Shown here piece after piece: positions 1 to 8,724 of a stretch of 64,000 nucleotides of DNA. The stretch's first letter is position 1. Every line of letters begins with the position of its first letter. Source of the DNA: Pseudoclavibacter helvolus (GTDB taxonomy: Bacteria > Actinomycetota > Actinomycetes > Actinomycetales > Microbacteriaceae). The position numbers and the translations under genes were made by a program. A model generated the notes under the pieces. That model did no database searches, was not told the origin of the DNA, and worked only from the letters and a program-made list of their open reading frames with translations. The stretch spans positions 124,001-188,000 of the forward strand of contig NZ_JACHWJ010000005.1 in assembly GCF_014191305.1 (NCBI RefSeq). The letters run 5' to 3'.

Positions 1-625
1 ACGTGATGGTCGCATCCGTGAACGCTGGCATGCCGTTCGCGTCGAGGAACGAGTCCCGCTCCTCGACGCTCATGCCAGCCAGGATGATCTTGCCGAACGC
101 CGTCGCGTGTGTCGCCTCGTGGAAGCCGAACTCAAGGGGCCGGATGCGTTGCGCCCAAGCCGAGTCGGCGACGTGCGCCACGACGACGTCCGTGCCCCGG
201 TAGACGGCGAAGTACGCGGCCACGTCACCGGCCTCATGCAGGGCCTGCACGACGGCGCGCATCGGCGGCGAGACCCCGAGCTGCTGGTGCAGCGCCCGAC
301 CGAGCTCGTGCACCTTGTAGCCAAGCTCGAAACGGCGCTCCTCGCGCAGGTGCACGAGATAGTCCGCATCCACCAGCAGCTGGGCCAGCCTGTACACGGT
401 CGGCAGCGAGAAGCCGAGCGTGTCCTTGATCTCCGTCGCGCTCGCGCCTCCGTTCTGGGCGACAAGCTCAAGCAGCGACAGCGCCTTGAGCGTGCTCGAC
501 GATGGCACGGCCGACACCTCGGCCAGCATCGGTACTGCGCGTTGGGCGGGGGAATCCACGTCGACACTCACCGCAACAGTATGCGCAGTGAAGACTGGAC
601 CCGCGGTGAGTGTCGCGTGGCTCAT
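1..625 (-). CDS. IclR-family transcriptional regulator (C terminus beyond window)
   Basis: The reading frame runs off the left edge of the window, so only the first 208 residues are present. An N-terminal winged helix-turn-helix is visible at about residues 38-95 (TLKALSLLELVAQNGGASAT, then SLPTVYRLAQLLVDADYL), followed by the start of the IclR effector-binding domain (LGYKVHELGRAL, VVVAHVADSAWAQRIRP). The ATG at 625 lies 9 bp after the stop of the GMC oxidoreductase on the same strand, so it is probably the last gene of that operon and may control it. An internal Met near residue 33 is an alternative start. The effector is unknown. Confidence 0.88.
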   Translation of the reverse strand, partial: MSHATLTAGPVFTAHTVAVSVDVDSPAQRAVPMLAEVSAVPSSSTLKALSLLELVAQNGGASATEIKDTLGFSLPTVYRLAQLLVDADYLVHLREERRFELGYKVHELGRALHQQLGVSPPMRAVVQALHEAGDVAAYFAVYRGTDVVVAHVADSAWAQRIRPLEFGFHEATHATAFGKIILAGMSVEERDSFLDANGMPAFTDATIT

Positions 626-634
626 GACGTCCCC

Positions 635-2236
635 TTATAGCTCGCCGGCGCGCAACTGAGACGCCAGGTAATCGGCCTGGCGCATTGCAAGCGCCACGAT
701 CGTGAGCGTCGGGTTCGCCGCGGCACTAGTCGTGAACACCGAGCCGTCGCCCACAAACAGGTTCGGCACGTCGTGGGATGCGCCCCACCTGTCGACCACC
801 CCGTCCTCCGGCCGCTCGCTCATGCGGGCCGTCCCGAGGTTGTGGGTCGACGGGTACGGCGGGGTGCGGTGCACGTGCTCCGCGCCAACCGCCTCGTAGA
901 GGAGCGTGCCCCTGTCGTAGCCGTGCTCTCGCATGGCCGCGTCGTTCGGGTGGTCGTCGTAGTGCACGTTCGGGACCGGCAGGCCGTTCACATCCGTGAC
1001 CGAGCGGTTGAGGGTGATGCGGTTCGACTCCTGCGGCAGGTCCTCGCCGACGATCCACATGCCAGCCGTATTCTCGTAGGCGTCGAGCACCGAGGTGAAC
1101 GACTTGCCCCACGCGCCGGGGTCGGCGAAGTTCGCGAGGAACGCAGGCCCGAGCGACAGAGTCTCCATGAAATAGCCGCCGACGAAGCCGCGGCTCGGGT
1201 TGTGGCCGGACTCGTCGCGGATCACACCGGCCATCGTCTCGCCGCGGTACATGCGCACTGGCTTGTCGAAGCGCGCGTAAAGCGAGCCGGTCGTGTGGCG
1301 CATGTAATTGCGGCCGACCTGTCCGGAGGAGTTCGCGAGGCCGTCCGGGAACAGCGAGCTGGCGCTCAGCAGCAGGAGCCGAGGCGTCTCGATCGAGTTG
1401 CCGGCCACGACCACGACTCGGGCGCGCTGGCGCTGGAGGTTGCCGTCCCTGTCGAGGTACAGCACCCCATCCGCTCGCCCGTCGACGTCGTGCGTGACCT
1501 GCACGGCGTGGCTCTCGGTGCGCAGGTCCAGCAGCCCCGTCTCGAGGGCACGCGGGATCTCGCGCACCATCGTGCTCCACTTCGACTTGTTCTTGTCGCC
1601 CTGGAAGTTGAAGCCGTCCTGAATGGATGCGGGCCGACCGTCGTACGGTTCCGCGTTGGTGCCGTACGGGCCCGTCGAGTAGTGCACGTAGCCAGCCCGC
1701 TTCGCCCCCTCGGCGAGGACCTTGTAGTTGTTGTTCGCGGGCAGCGGCGCTCGCCCGCCCGTGTGGGTCGAGCCGATCGCGTCCTCCGCCTTCGCGTACC
1801 AGGGCGCGAGCTCGTCGAGCGTGATCGGCCAGTCGAGCAGGTTCGCGCCGTCGACGCGGCCGTACGTGCTGCGCGCCCTGAACTCGTGCTCGTAGAAGCG
1901 CGGCGTCGCGCCAGACCAGTGCGTCGTCGTGCCGCCGACCGCCTTGACGATCCACGCGGGCAGGTTCGGGAAGTCCTTCGCGATGCGCCACGACCCGCTC
2001 GTCGTGCGCGCATCCAGCCAGGCCATCTGGTTGAACGCCTGCCACTCGTTGTTCTCGTAGTCCTCGTTGCGCAGGTACGGGCCGGCCTCGAGCACCACAA
2101 CGGGGATGCCCTTCGCCGTCAGCTCGTGCGCGATCGTGCCGCCGCCAGCGCCCGACCCGACGACCACGACGACGTCGTCGTCCTGCGAGATCGGCTTCCC
2201 GAACTGCGTGGGGCGTGCGCCCGTCTCCTCGGTCAT
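635..2236 (-). CDS. GMC-family FAD oxidoreductase (large subunit)
   Basis: This 533-residue protein has an N-terminal FAD-binding Rossmann motif (VVVVGSGAGGGTIAHELTA, residues 24-42) and the C-terminal GMC signature (HNLGTARM, then NLFVGDGSVFTTSAAANPTL). It belongs to the choline/glucose/gluconate dehydrogenase branch. Its start overlaps the stop of the upstream subunit-3 gene (ATGA, 2233-2236), as in gluconate 2-dehydrogenase operons in which a flavoprotein pairs with a small subunit. No cytochrome c subunit is encoded next to it, so the electron acceptor is unclear. It probably oxidises a sugar, polyol or alcohol; the substrate is inferred only at family level. Confidence 0.9.
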   Translation of the reverse strand: MTEETGARPTQFGKPISQDDDVVVVVGSGAGGGTIAHELTAKGIPVVVLEAGPYLRNEDYENNEWQAFNQMAWLDARTTSGSWRIAKDFPNLPAWIVKAVGGTTTHWSGATPRFYEHEFRARSTYGRVDGANLLDWPITLDELAPWYAKAEDAIGSTHTGGRAPLPANNNYKVLAEGAKRAGYVHYSTGPYGTNAEPYDGRPASIQDGFNFQGDKNKSKWSTMVREIPRALETGLLDLRTESHAVQVTHDVDGRADGVLYLDRDGNLQRQRARVVVVAGNSIETPRLLLLSASSLFPDGLANSSGQVGRNYMRHTTGSLYARFDKPVRMYRGETMAGVIRDESGHNPSRGFVGGYFMETLSLGPAFLANFADPGAWGKSFTSVLDAYENTAGMWIVGEDLPQESNRITLNRSVTDVNGLPVPNVHYDDHPNDAAMREHGYDRGTLLYEAVGAEHVHRTPPYPSTHNLGTARMSERPEDGVVDRWGASHDVPNLFVGDGSVFTTSAAANPTLTIVALAMRQADYLASQLRAGEL

Positions 2237-2814
2237 CGCTCGACTCCTTGGTGGCTCGCGGCGAGATCGCCTGGCTGGTTCGTTGAGATGGGGGCGTTCG
2301 GGATGCGCACGGCACCCGTCTGCGGACGCTGCAGCCCGGGGAGCGGCGCGAAGGGCACATCCGCCGGCTCCTCGATGAGCGGCTCAGGCACCCAGTCGAG
2401 GTCGTTGAAGCCACGGTTCACGTAACCGCCCAGCTCGAACGAGGAACCCTCGTAGCCGACCGCCTTCCACACCTCCGGGTCGTCGTAGAGGTTCAGCACC
2501 GTCGTGCGGCGGATGAAGCCGAAGAAGTCGGTGTGCTCGATGCTGCGCAGCACCGCCGTCGCCTGGTCCTCATCGAGGGCCGTGAAGTCGCCAGCCGACA
2601 GCGAGTCGAGCGTCAACAGGCCCTGCGTGAGCGTCACCCTCAGCCACGTCGACGACTTCGACTCCTCGAGGATGATCTGCGCGGTCCGCTCATACGGCGA
2701 ATCTGGGAAGGACGGATGTGGGAACGCCACCCTGATCACACGCACAAGAAGATCTCGCGCGTGCTCGGTGAGCTCCGTCTCGTTGAGTTGGGGGTACTTG
2801 GCCGGATATGCCAT
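2233..2814 (-). CDS. Gluconate 2-dehydrogenase subunit 3-like protein
   Basis: A 193-residue protein starting at ATG 2814, preceded by a GAGGAG ribosome site about 10 bp upstream; a longer open frame reaches 3096 but has no such site and encodes low-complexity sequence. The segment LLVRVIRVAFPHPSFPDSPY and the following helices (TLDSLSAGDFTALDEDQ, AVLRSIEHTDFFGFIRRTTV) fit the gluconate dehydrogenase small (gamma) subunit family. In that family the small subunit assists maturation or export of the flavoprotein, but no twin-arginine signal is visible here. Translation is coupled to the GMC gene by a 4-bp overlap. Confidence 0.75.
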   Translation of the reverse strand: MAYPAKYPQLNETELTEHARDLLVRVIRVAFPHPSFPDSPYERTAQIILEESKSSTWLRVTLTQGLLTLDSLSAGDFTALDEDQATAVLRSIEHTDFFGFIRRTTVLNLYDDPEVWKAVGYEGSSFELGGYVNRGFNDLDWVPEPLIEEPADVPFAPLPGLQRPQTGAVRIPNAPISTNQPGDLAASHQGVER

Positions 2815-3158
2815 GGGGTATCGCTCTCCTCGTCGTTGAGGTTTCGGTGTTCGGTGGTCACTGGTAGGTCCATCGAGGCCAGGCGCGAATGCCCGGCGGT
2901 TGGGTGCCAGCATCCGTCTCCTGTCAGCAGTGACGAGAGTGCTCCTGTCAGCAGTGACGAGAGTGCGGATGCCGTGCTCATACGGTGCCCCGCGCGTTCC
3001 TTCCCTCACCAGCCGCATTCTCGACATGCAAGAAACGGCGTTGCCTGGGTCGTCGCCGCGGCGGGAGTCTTGGACCTGTCGGGGCGGATGAAGCAAGCCC
3101 CGCGAATCCCGCCTGCAGCACTCTTTCGCGCTTGCAGCAACAGAGAACGGAGACAGCG
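2815..3158. promoter_or_regulatory. Divergent intergenic region with tandem 24-bp repeat
   Basis: This region separates the GMC operon (minus) from the PfpI gene (plus) and holds no convincing gene. A perfect 24-bp direct repeat lies at 2918-2941 and 2942-2965. Each copy contains GTCAGCAGTGAC, that is, GTCA and TGAC half-sites separated by 4 bp. Two identical, adjacent dyads look like a double operator, plausibly for the IclR protein of the same operon. The repeat is seen directly; its binding role is inference. Confidence 0.5.
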
Positions 3159-3722
3159 ATGTCCAAGGTCCTTATCCTCGCCGGTGACTTTTCCGAGACG
3201 CTCGAGGTGTTCTACCCGTACGAGCGGCTCCGCGAAGAGGGCTACGAGCCCGTTATCGCAGCGCCCACCAAGAAGCGCCTCCAGTTCGTGGTGCACGACT
3301 TCGAGGGCTACGACACGTTCACGGAGAAGCTCGGGCACGGCTGGAACGCCGACATCGCCCTCGCCGACGTGAACCCGTCCGACTACGTCGCGCTTGTTGT
3401 GCCAGGCGGGCGAGCCCCCGAGTATCTCCGCAACAACGAGGATGTGAAGCGCATCGTGAAGCACTTCTTCGGGGAAGACTCCCCCGTCGCCGTCACCTGC
3501 CACGGGCCCATCATCCTCGCGAAGGCGGGCGTTCTCGAGGGCCGCACCACGTCGGGCTTCCCGGAGATCGCCGCCGACATCGAGGCAGGCGGAGGCACCT
3601 ACCAGAACTCGGAAGCGCTCGTCGACGGCAACCTCGTGAGCTCCCGCGCCTGGAACGACAACGGCCCCTGGTTCGGCAAGTTCATCGCCCTCCTCCGCGA
3701 GAAAGCCCCCCTCTCCGCGTAG
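3159..3722 (+). CDS. DJ-1/PfpI family protein
   Basis: A 187-residue protein starting at ATG 3159 with a GGAGA site 6 bp upstream. It has the flavodoxin-like DJ-1/PfpI fold: KVLILAGDFSETLEVFYPYE at the N terminus, VALVVPGGRAPEYLRNN, and the nucleophile elbow VAVTCHGP with Cys at about residue 113. Family members are cysteine-dependent glyoxalases, deglycases, chaperones or peptidases. The Glu of the PfpI triad cannot be assigned with confidence by eye. It is divergent from the GMC operon and shares its promoter region; co-regulation is possible but not shown. Confidence 0.85.
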   Translation: MSKVLILAGDFSETLEVFYPYERLREEGYEPVIAAPTKKRLQFVVHDFEGYDTFTEKLGHGWNADIALADVNPSDYVALVVPGGRAPEYLRNNEDVKRIVKHFFGEDSPVAVTCHGPIILAKAGVLEGRTTSGFPEIAADIEAGGGTYQNSEALVDGNLVSSRAWNDNGPWFGKFIALLREKAPLSA

Positions 3723-3786
3723 CGCGCGGGGCGCCCGCCCCGGCCTGGCCGGCCTGGCCGGCCGGCCGGCCGCACGCCCTCGGCGC

Positions 3787-3928
3787 AGACCTGGGGCTTG
3801 CGCATCCGTTTTGCTTCAACAGCACGCGCAAGCCCCAGGTCTCACAGAGGCCGCCCACCCCGCCAGCGCAAACCTCGGGCCCACGCCCCCAAACAACCCC
3901 AACAGCACGCGCAAGCCCCAGGTCTCGC
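3787..3928. repeat. Hairpin repeat family, left cluster
   Basis: A perfect 17-bp inverted repeat (arms 3787-3803 and 3826-3842; left arm AGACCTGGGGCTTGCGC) encloses a 22-nt loop. The loop end and right arm recur at about 3900-3927 as a second copy whose left arm (near 3860) is degenerate. The same arms occur in four further copies at 5357-5780, on the other side of the intervening gene. The preceding 3725-3775 stretch is a GGCC-rich low-complexity run. Confidence 0.75.
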
Positions 3929-4049
3929 CACGCGTGACGCCATCGGTGCCCGGCTTGACTGCATTGTCACAGGCTGCTCGCCCCGTCGTCTCTCCACAGC
4001 CGGTACCTCAGCGCGACTGTTGACGCTGCACCGCCTCTACCGTCGGCGT

Positions 4050-5081
4050 GTGACTTCCGACCAGAGACCTCCGCGCTTCCGGACAGAGCTCCCGTCGGAG
4101 CTCCGTGGGCAGAGCTTCACGGTCGCGGATGCGCAAGCGCTCGGGGTGGGCAGGGGCCGGCTGCAGAACCGCGGCCTTGATCGCCCCTTTCGCGGGGTGC
4201 GCGTCGATGCCATAGCACCGCAGCCAACGATCGAGCATGAGGCCAGGGCCGCTGCCATTCGCCGCGAACGGCGAGCCCACGACCTGCACTACGCACCTCT
4301 CTTGAAAGAGTCTCAGGCTTACGGGGCGATCTCAGCGGCTCGCGTCCTCGGTCTGCCACTGCCCTGGCCGCTGCTTAACGACGCACGCGTGCATCTCATC
4401 GTGCCGGAAGGCAGAAATCTCCCGAGGCGACCCGGCGTCGTCACACGAATCGTGCCGCTGAGGCTTTGGCGCACGTTCATGTTCGAGGGGGTCCCATTGC
4501 CGCACCCCGCACTGCTCTATTGCCTGATGAGCCGTGACCTGCTGCGGTCAAAGGCCTCCGCTGCGAGATCGGACCTGCTCAGCCTTGGCGACGCTCTCGT
4601 GACCGCCGCACCGAACTACCCGAACCGTATCTGGAGAGGCAGCCTCGCGACTCGGGCGACCCTCGCCGACGCAGTTGCTGAGTGGTCGCCAGGCTACGGC
4701 TCCGCCCTGCTTCGAGAAATGACACCGCAAATCCGAGAGGAGGTGGAGTCGCCGTATGAAAGCCTCATGCGCTTCGTGCTCCACGACTCCGGGTATCCGG
4801 AGCTTGCGGTGCAGCACTCGCTGCAGGTCGGCGGCGTGGAGCTTGCGCGGCCCGACTGCGCGGATCTCAGAGCCAAGATTGCCTACGACTTCGAAGGACT
4901 CGGCCACCTGGTGAGCCCAAGCCAGTGGCGACGAGACGTGAAGCGTGCGCGGTTGGTCACCAACCTCGGGTGGCACGGCGAGCGCCTCACGCTCGCAGAC
5001 CTCTGGCCAGACCCGAGCGAGTTCATCAGGCACGCGCACGCTCTCCGCGAGCGGCGGCTACGTCTGCTCAGCGAGATGTGA
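4050..5081 (+). CDS. Putative Vsr/DUF559-like endonuclease-fold protein
   Basis: The open frame extends back to 3798 through repeat DNA, so the GTG at 4050 is chosen; the product is 343 residues. The N-terminal part (FTVADAQALGVGRGRLQNRG) resembles the AbiEi-type antitoxin winged-helix domain found in many actinobacterial proteins. The C-terminal part (PDCADLRAKIAYDFEGLGH, then QWRRDVKRARLVTNLGWH) resembles the Vsr/DUF559 nuclease pattern of Asp, Lys/Glu and a following Arg-Asp helix. The expected Glu-Tyr-Asp core reads Tyr-Asp-Phe-Glu, so activity is uncertain. Hairpin repeats flank it on both sides. The family assignment is from pattern memory and moderate. Confidence 0.6.
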   Translation: MTSDQRPPRFRTELPSELRGQSFTVADAQALGVGRGRLQNRGLDRPFRGVRVDAIAPQPTIEHEARAAAIRRERRAHDLHYAPLLKESQAYGAISAARVLGLPLPWPLLNDARVHLIVPEGRNLPRRPGVVTRIVPLRLWRTFMFEGVPLPHPALLYCLMSRDLLRSKASAARSDLLSLGDALVTAAPNYPNRIWRGSLATRATLADAVAEWSPGYGSALLREMTPQIREEVESPYESLMRFVLHDSGYPELAVQHSLQVGGVELARPDCADLRAKIAYDFEGLGHLVSPSQWRRDVKRARLVTNLGWHGERLTLADLWPDPSEFIRHAHALRERRLRLLSEM

Positions 5082-5222
5082 CTCGCCTCGCGCTCTGAAC
5101 GTTGAGGCGCGGCGACTGCACACCCGCGGCCCGTGTAGGCCGGGCGTACCTTGCGCGTCCACTCAACGCAGTAGCCCGCTCAGCTCAAGAAGGACGCGCC
5201 ACCCACAGGTCTGCGAGGCGCA

Positions 5223-5780
5223 CGTGCATCCGCCAGCCCTCAACCCTCACCCCTCAACCCTCAGCCCTCAGCCCTCAGCCCTCAACCCCCAGCCCTCAGC
5301 CCTCAACCCTCAGCCCTCAGCCCTCAACCCCCAGCCCCACCCCTCAGCCTGCCCTTGCAGACCTGGGGCAACCGCATCCTCCGCGCGCGGCCCGCGTGCG
5401 CAACCCACAGGTCTCGCTCTGACAACGCCACAGACCTGGGGCTCGCGCATGTGCGCTCCGGAAACTGGATGCGCAAGACCCAGGTCTGCGGACGGGGCTT
5501 CAGCAACGCGGGCGCGGGACCAGAGCCGGCGGCGTGGGCGGCTAAGGCGGGGCGCTTATGGCGGGCTGGCTGTGGCGGGCGGCGCGTGCATCCGCCAGCC
5601 CTCAGCCCTCAGCCCTCAGCCCTGACCCACCAGCCAGCCCTCGCGCAGACCTGGGGCTACCGCATCCACTCCGCGCGGCCCGCGTGCGCAACCCGTAGGT
5701 CTCAGCCCGCCAAGGTCACAGACCCGGGGCTGGCGCACTTACGTTCCGGGAAACGGATGCGCAAGACCCAGGTCTGTGGG
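5223..5780. repeat. Composite repeat cluster: heptamer arrays plus four hairpins
   Basis: Two copies of a composite unit are visible. Each starts with CGTGCATCCGCCAGCCCTCA (5223 and 5585), continues as an array of CCCTCAR heptamers (long at 5233-5350, short at 5600-5628), and then carries two hairpins with arms of the type AGACCTGGGGC...GCGCA and TGCGCAA...CCAGGTCT. The hairpins lie at about 5357-5414, 5430-5491, 5644-5703 and 5720-5780. No gene is supported between 5082 and 5904. The heptamers are contiguous, so this is not a CRISPR array. Confidence 0.75.
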
Positions 5781-5904
5781 AGGGCTCATGGGAAGGCGGG
5801 ACTGGCCGGGAGGCGGCGGAGGCGGGGCGCGCAGCGCACGCGCGGAGGGGCCAGCGAGCTCCAGAGCCGGCGGAAGAGCGCGCGGCCGCCAGCCGGCCCG
5901 CGGC

Positions 5905-6690
5905 CTAGCTGAACTGGATGCCGCCGTCGACGAGGATCGTCTGGCCGGTGACGTAGTCGGAGTCCTCTGAGGAGAGGTAGGAGACGAGCTGCGCGACATC
6001 GTTCGGCACGGAGACCCGGCCGAGGAGGATGGACTTCGCGTTCTCCGCGAGCGCCTCGCCCTTCGCGAGCCCCTGCTTCGCGCCGAGCTTCTCGTCGATG
6101 AGGTCCCACATGGCGGTGCCGACGATGCCGGGGCCGTACGCGTTGACGGTGATCTTGTGCTCGGCCCACTCCATGGCCGCCGCCTGCGTGAGGCCGCGCA
6201 CGGCCCACTTCGACGCCGAGTACGGTCCGAGCAGCGCGAACGGGCGGAACACGACGATCGACGCCGCCCCGATGATCTTGCCGCCCCCGCCCTGCTTGAT
6301 GAACTGCCTCGCTGCCGAGCGGTACTGGTAGAAGACGCCGGTGACGTTCACGTCGAGCACCCGCTGGAAGTCGGCACTTGAGTAGTCGAGCAGCGACTCG
6401 ACCTGCGCGATGCCCGCGTTGGCGATGAACACATCCAGCTTCCCCGCCTTCTCGGCGGTGAAGGCGACGAGCGCGTCGACGGATGCTTCGTCCGTGACGT
6501 CGACGACGGCTCCCGTCGCTCGGCCCCCCGCGTGCTCGATCGCGGTGACGGTCTCCTCGACGCCCGCCTGGGCGCCCTCCAGGTCGGCGACGATGACGTG
6601 CAGGCCGTCGCGACCGAGGCGTTCCGCGATTCCCTTGCCGATGCCTCGTGCTGCTCCCGTGACGATGGCGACGCGCTGTTCGGTGCTCAT
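5905..6690 (-). CDS. SDR oxidoreductase, acetoin/diacetyl reductase (2,3-butanediol dehydrogenase) type
   Basis: A 261-residue classical short-chain dehydrogenase. The NAD(P) motif TGAARGIGKGIA is at residues 11-22, NAG at about 92, and the catalytic Ser plus YxxxK as YSASK near residue 159. Several stretches match BudC-type acetoin reductases: GGKIIGAAS, YSASKWAVRGLTQ, GPGIVGTAMW, and the C-terminal YVTGQTILVDGG. Such enzymes interconvert diacetyl, acetoin and 2,3-butanediol with NADH. It starts at ATG 6690 with AGGAGG just upstream. A longer open frame to 7611 is a shadow of the next gene. The exact substrate is inferred from similarity. Confidence 0.82.
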   Translation of the reverse strand: MSTEQRVAIVTGAARGIGKGIAERLGRDGLHVIVADLEGAQAGVEETVTAIEHAGGRATGAVVDVTDEASVDALVAFTAEKAGKLDVFIANAGIAQVESLLDYSSADFQRVLDVNVTGVFYQYRSAARQFIKQGGGGKIIGAASIVVFRPFALLGPYSASKWAVRGLTQAAAMEWAEHKITVNAYGPGIVGTAMWDLIDEKLGAKQGLAKGEALAENAKSILLGRVSVPNDVAQLVSYLSSEDSDYVTGQTILVDGGIQFS

Positions 6691-6910
6691 GGGTCCTCCT
6701 TGACTCGAGCGGCGCCTGCGCTCCGATGCGCGGCGCTCGCTGCGAGCGCTACGAAGCGGGCACCTCGCGTCGGAAGAAGCCCTCTCACTGAGCGAGAACG
6801 GGCCGGATGCACGCCGCGAAGAGACAGACACACAAAAGATGCATGTTCGCGCGAGCGAACCTGCATCTCCCGTGTGGATGCGGCTGGAGCGGGGAGGGAG
6901 AGCCGCGCGG

Positions 6911-8590
6911 TCAGTCGTCCGCGTTCTTGCTCGCCGCCGCCACGATGCGCGAGGCCATCGTCGCGAAGATGAAGCCGTGGAACGGGAACACCGCGGCCCA
7001 GTACAGGCGGCCGAGCAGGCCCTGCGGGAAGTACACGGCGCGCTGCTCGTAGCGGGAACGGATGCGCTCCCCGTCCTTCTCGTCGTCGCCGCGCGCATCC
7101 GACTCGCCCTCGCCGTCGCCGACGGGCACGGCCCGCATCTCGAGCCACGCGAGACCGGGAACCCGCATCTCGGCGCGGAGCCGCAAGAGCGAGCCTCGCT
7201 CGCCGCCGCGTTCGATCGTCTCGACGCGCCAGAAGTCGAGGGCGTCGCCCTCGGCGAGGCGGTCGGGGTGGGTGCGGCCGCGGCGCAGCCCGACGCCGCC
7301 GACAAGCTTGTCCATGACGCCTCGCGCGCCCCAGAGCAGCTTCGACGAGTACCAGCCGTTGTCGCCGCCGATGCCCTCGATGACGCGGAACAGCTGCTCT
7401 GGCGGCACCGTGCTCTCCTTCGACTGCTCGTCCGTGAAGACAGTCTGGCCAGCCCAGTCGGGGTCGGCGGGCAGCGGGTCGCTTGGCGAGTTGTGCACGT
7501 TCGCGTCGCGCCAGCTCGTCTCGGTGGCGCGCTGCTTCTCCCGCCCGAGCGCGAGCTCGACGGCCCGCAGGTACGTCGTGAGTCCGCCCTCTGGCGGCGG
7601 GATGAGCGCATCCACGTCTCGATTCTTGACGACGCACTCGTTTTGCAGCGACTCGACGAGCGGGCGCGCGATCGACTTGGGGATCGGGGTCACGAGGTTC
7701 ACCCAGCGGGATGCGAGGCCGGGCGTGAAGACGGGCAGCGAGGCGATGGCGCGCTGCCGCAGCCCGGCCTTGACGGCGTACCCGTTCATCATCTGCCCGT
7801 ACCTGAGCACGTCGGGCCCACCGATGTCGAGCGGCCGGTTCTCCTCGCCCTCGATGCGTGCGGCCCCGAGCAGGTAGTGGAGCACGTCGCGCACGGCGAT
7901 GGGTTGGATGCGGTTGCGCACCCACTGCGGCGCAGGCATGTACGGCAGCACCTCAGTGAGGTGCCGCACCATCTCGAAGGACGCCGAGCCCGAGCCGATG
8001 ACGATGCCCGCCTGCAGCACGATCGTCGGCACCGGCGAGTTCAGGAAGACCTCGCCGACCTCCTTGCGGGAGCGCAGGTGCTTCGACAGCTTCGCGTCGT
8101 CGGGGTGGAGGCCGCCGAGGTAGACGATGCGGGAGACGCCCGCCTTCGCGCCCTGCTCTGCGACGTTCTCGGCGAGCTTCAGGTCGGTGCGCTCGAAATC
8201 GGAGCCGGAACCCATGGCGTGCACGAGGTAGTAGACGACGTCGATGTCCTGCATGGCCTCGCCGACCGCCTTCGGGTCGTCGGCGTCGCCGACGACCACC
8301 TCGACGTGGTCGCCCCAGTCGTAGGCGGCGACGCGTCCGGCGTTGCGGGCCAGCACGCGCACGCGGTAACCGGCGGTGAGGAGGCGCGGCACGAGGCGCC
8401 CGCCGAGGTAGCCGGTCGAGCCGAAGACGAGCACGCGCGGGGCGGAGCCATCGCTCCGGGGCACGGCCTTGAGAGCCGGCTCGTTGCCCGTCGGCGCGGG
8501 CGTCGCGGGGGTGGTGCTGTTGGCGGGGGCGTCGCCGGTTGTGAAGTCGTTGCCGGACTGGGCGGATGGGGGCGTGCCAGGGGATGCCAT
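6911..8590 (-). CDS. SDR-family oxidoreductase with C-terminal DUF2867 domain
   Basis: About 559 residues from ATG 8590; a TTG 33 bp further upstream is an alternative start. Residues 50-350 form an atypical SDR/NmrA-like Rossmann domain: RVLVFGSTGYLGGRLVPRLL, then VVVGDADD and IDVVYYLVHAMG. The C terminus is DUF2867: FWRVETIERGGERGSLLRLR, and near the end GRLYWAAVFPFHGFIFATMA, typical of this domain. The architecture occurs widely in Actinobacteria as a predicted NAD(P)-binding protein of unknown substrate. It is followed on the same strand by the butanediol-type SDR after 220 bp. Confidence 0.82.
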   Translation of the reverse strand: MASPGTPPSAQSGNDFTTGDAPANSTTPATPAPTGNEPALKAVPRSDGSAPRVLVFGSTGYLGGRLVPRLLTAGYRVRVLARNAGRVAAYDWGDHVEVVVGDADDPKAVGEAMQDIDVVYYLVHAMGSGSDFERTDLKLAENVAEQGAKAGVSRIVYLGGLHPDDAKLSKHLRSRKEVGEVFLNSPVPTIVLQAGIVIGSGSASFEMVRHLTEVLPYMPAPQWVRNRIQPIAVRDVLHYLLGAARIEGEENRPLDIGGPDVLRYGQMMNGYAVKAGLRQRAIASLPVFTPGLASRWVNLVTPIPKSIARPLVESLQNECVVKNRDVDALIPPPEGGLTTYLRAVELALGREKQRATETSWRDANVHNSPSDPLPADPDWAGQTVFTDEQSKESTVPPEQLFRVIEGIGGDNGWYSSKLLWGARGVMDKLVGGVGLRRGRTHPDRLAEGDALDFWRVETIERGGERGSLLRLRAEMRVPGLAWLEMRAVPVGDGEGESDARGDDEKDGERIRSRYEQRAVYFPQGLLGRLYWAAVFPFHGFIFATMASRIVAAASKNADD

Positions 8591-8670
8591 GCCCGCCAGG
8601 CTATGACCCCAGACTGATTGCAAGGTGATGGGTTGACAAGGCCGCGCGCCTGGGCTGCTGACGGGAACGA

Positions 8671-8704
8671 CGAAGCCCCGAGCGGTCTTCCGCTCGGGGC
8701 TTCG
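8671..8704 (-). terminator. Strong hairpin terminator after rskA
   Basis: A perfect 15-bp GC-rich stem (CGAAGCCCCGAGCGG at 8671-8685 with 8690-8704) encloses a 4-nt loop. It lies 21 bp beyond the rskA stop codon and also just upstream of the DUF2867 gene, so it insulates the sigK-rskA transcript from the next gene on the same strand. Confidence 0.85.
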
Positions 8705-8724
8705 TGTCGTTCTGAAACTGCTGG

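Noticed and set aside
726-2414. Long overlapping open frames on both strands of the GMC gene
   Set aside because: These are Arg/Ala/Pro-rich shadows caused by high GC content and show no domain pattern; the same holds for similar frames throughout the window.
3798-4049. Extension of the endonuclease-like protein to 427 residues
   Set aside because: The extension is encoded by the hairpin repeats and is Arg/Pro/His-rich without domain features.
5233-5350. CRISPR-like array
   Set aside because: The CCCTCAR heptamers are contiguous with no spacers and no cas genes are nearby; it is a simple tandem repeat.
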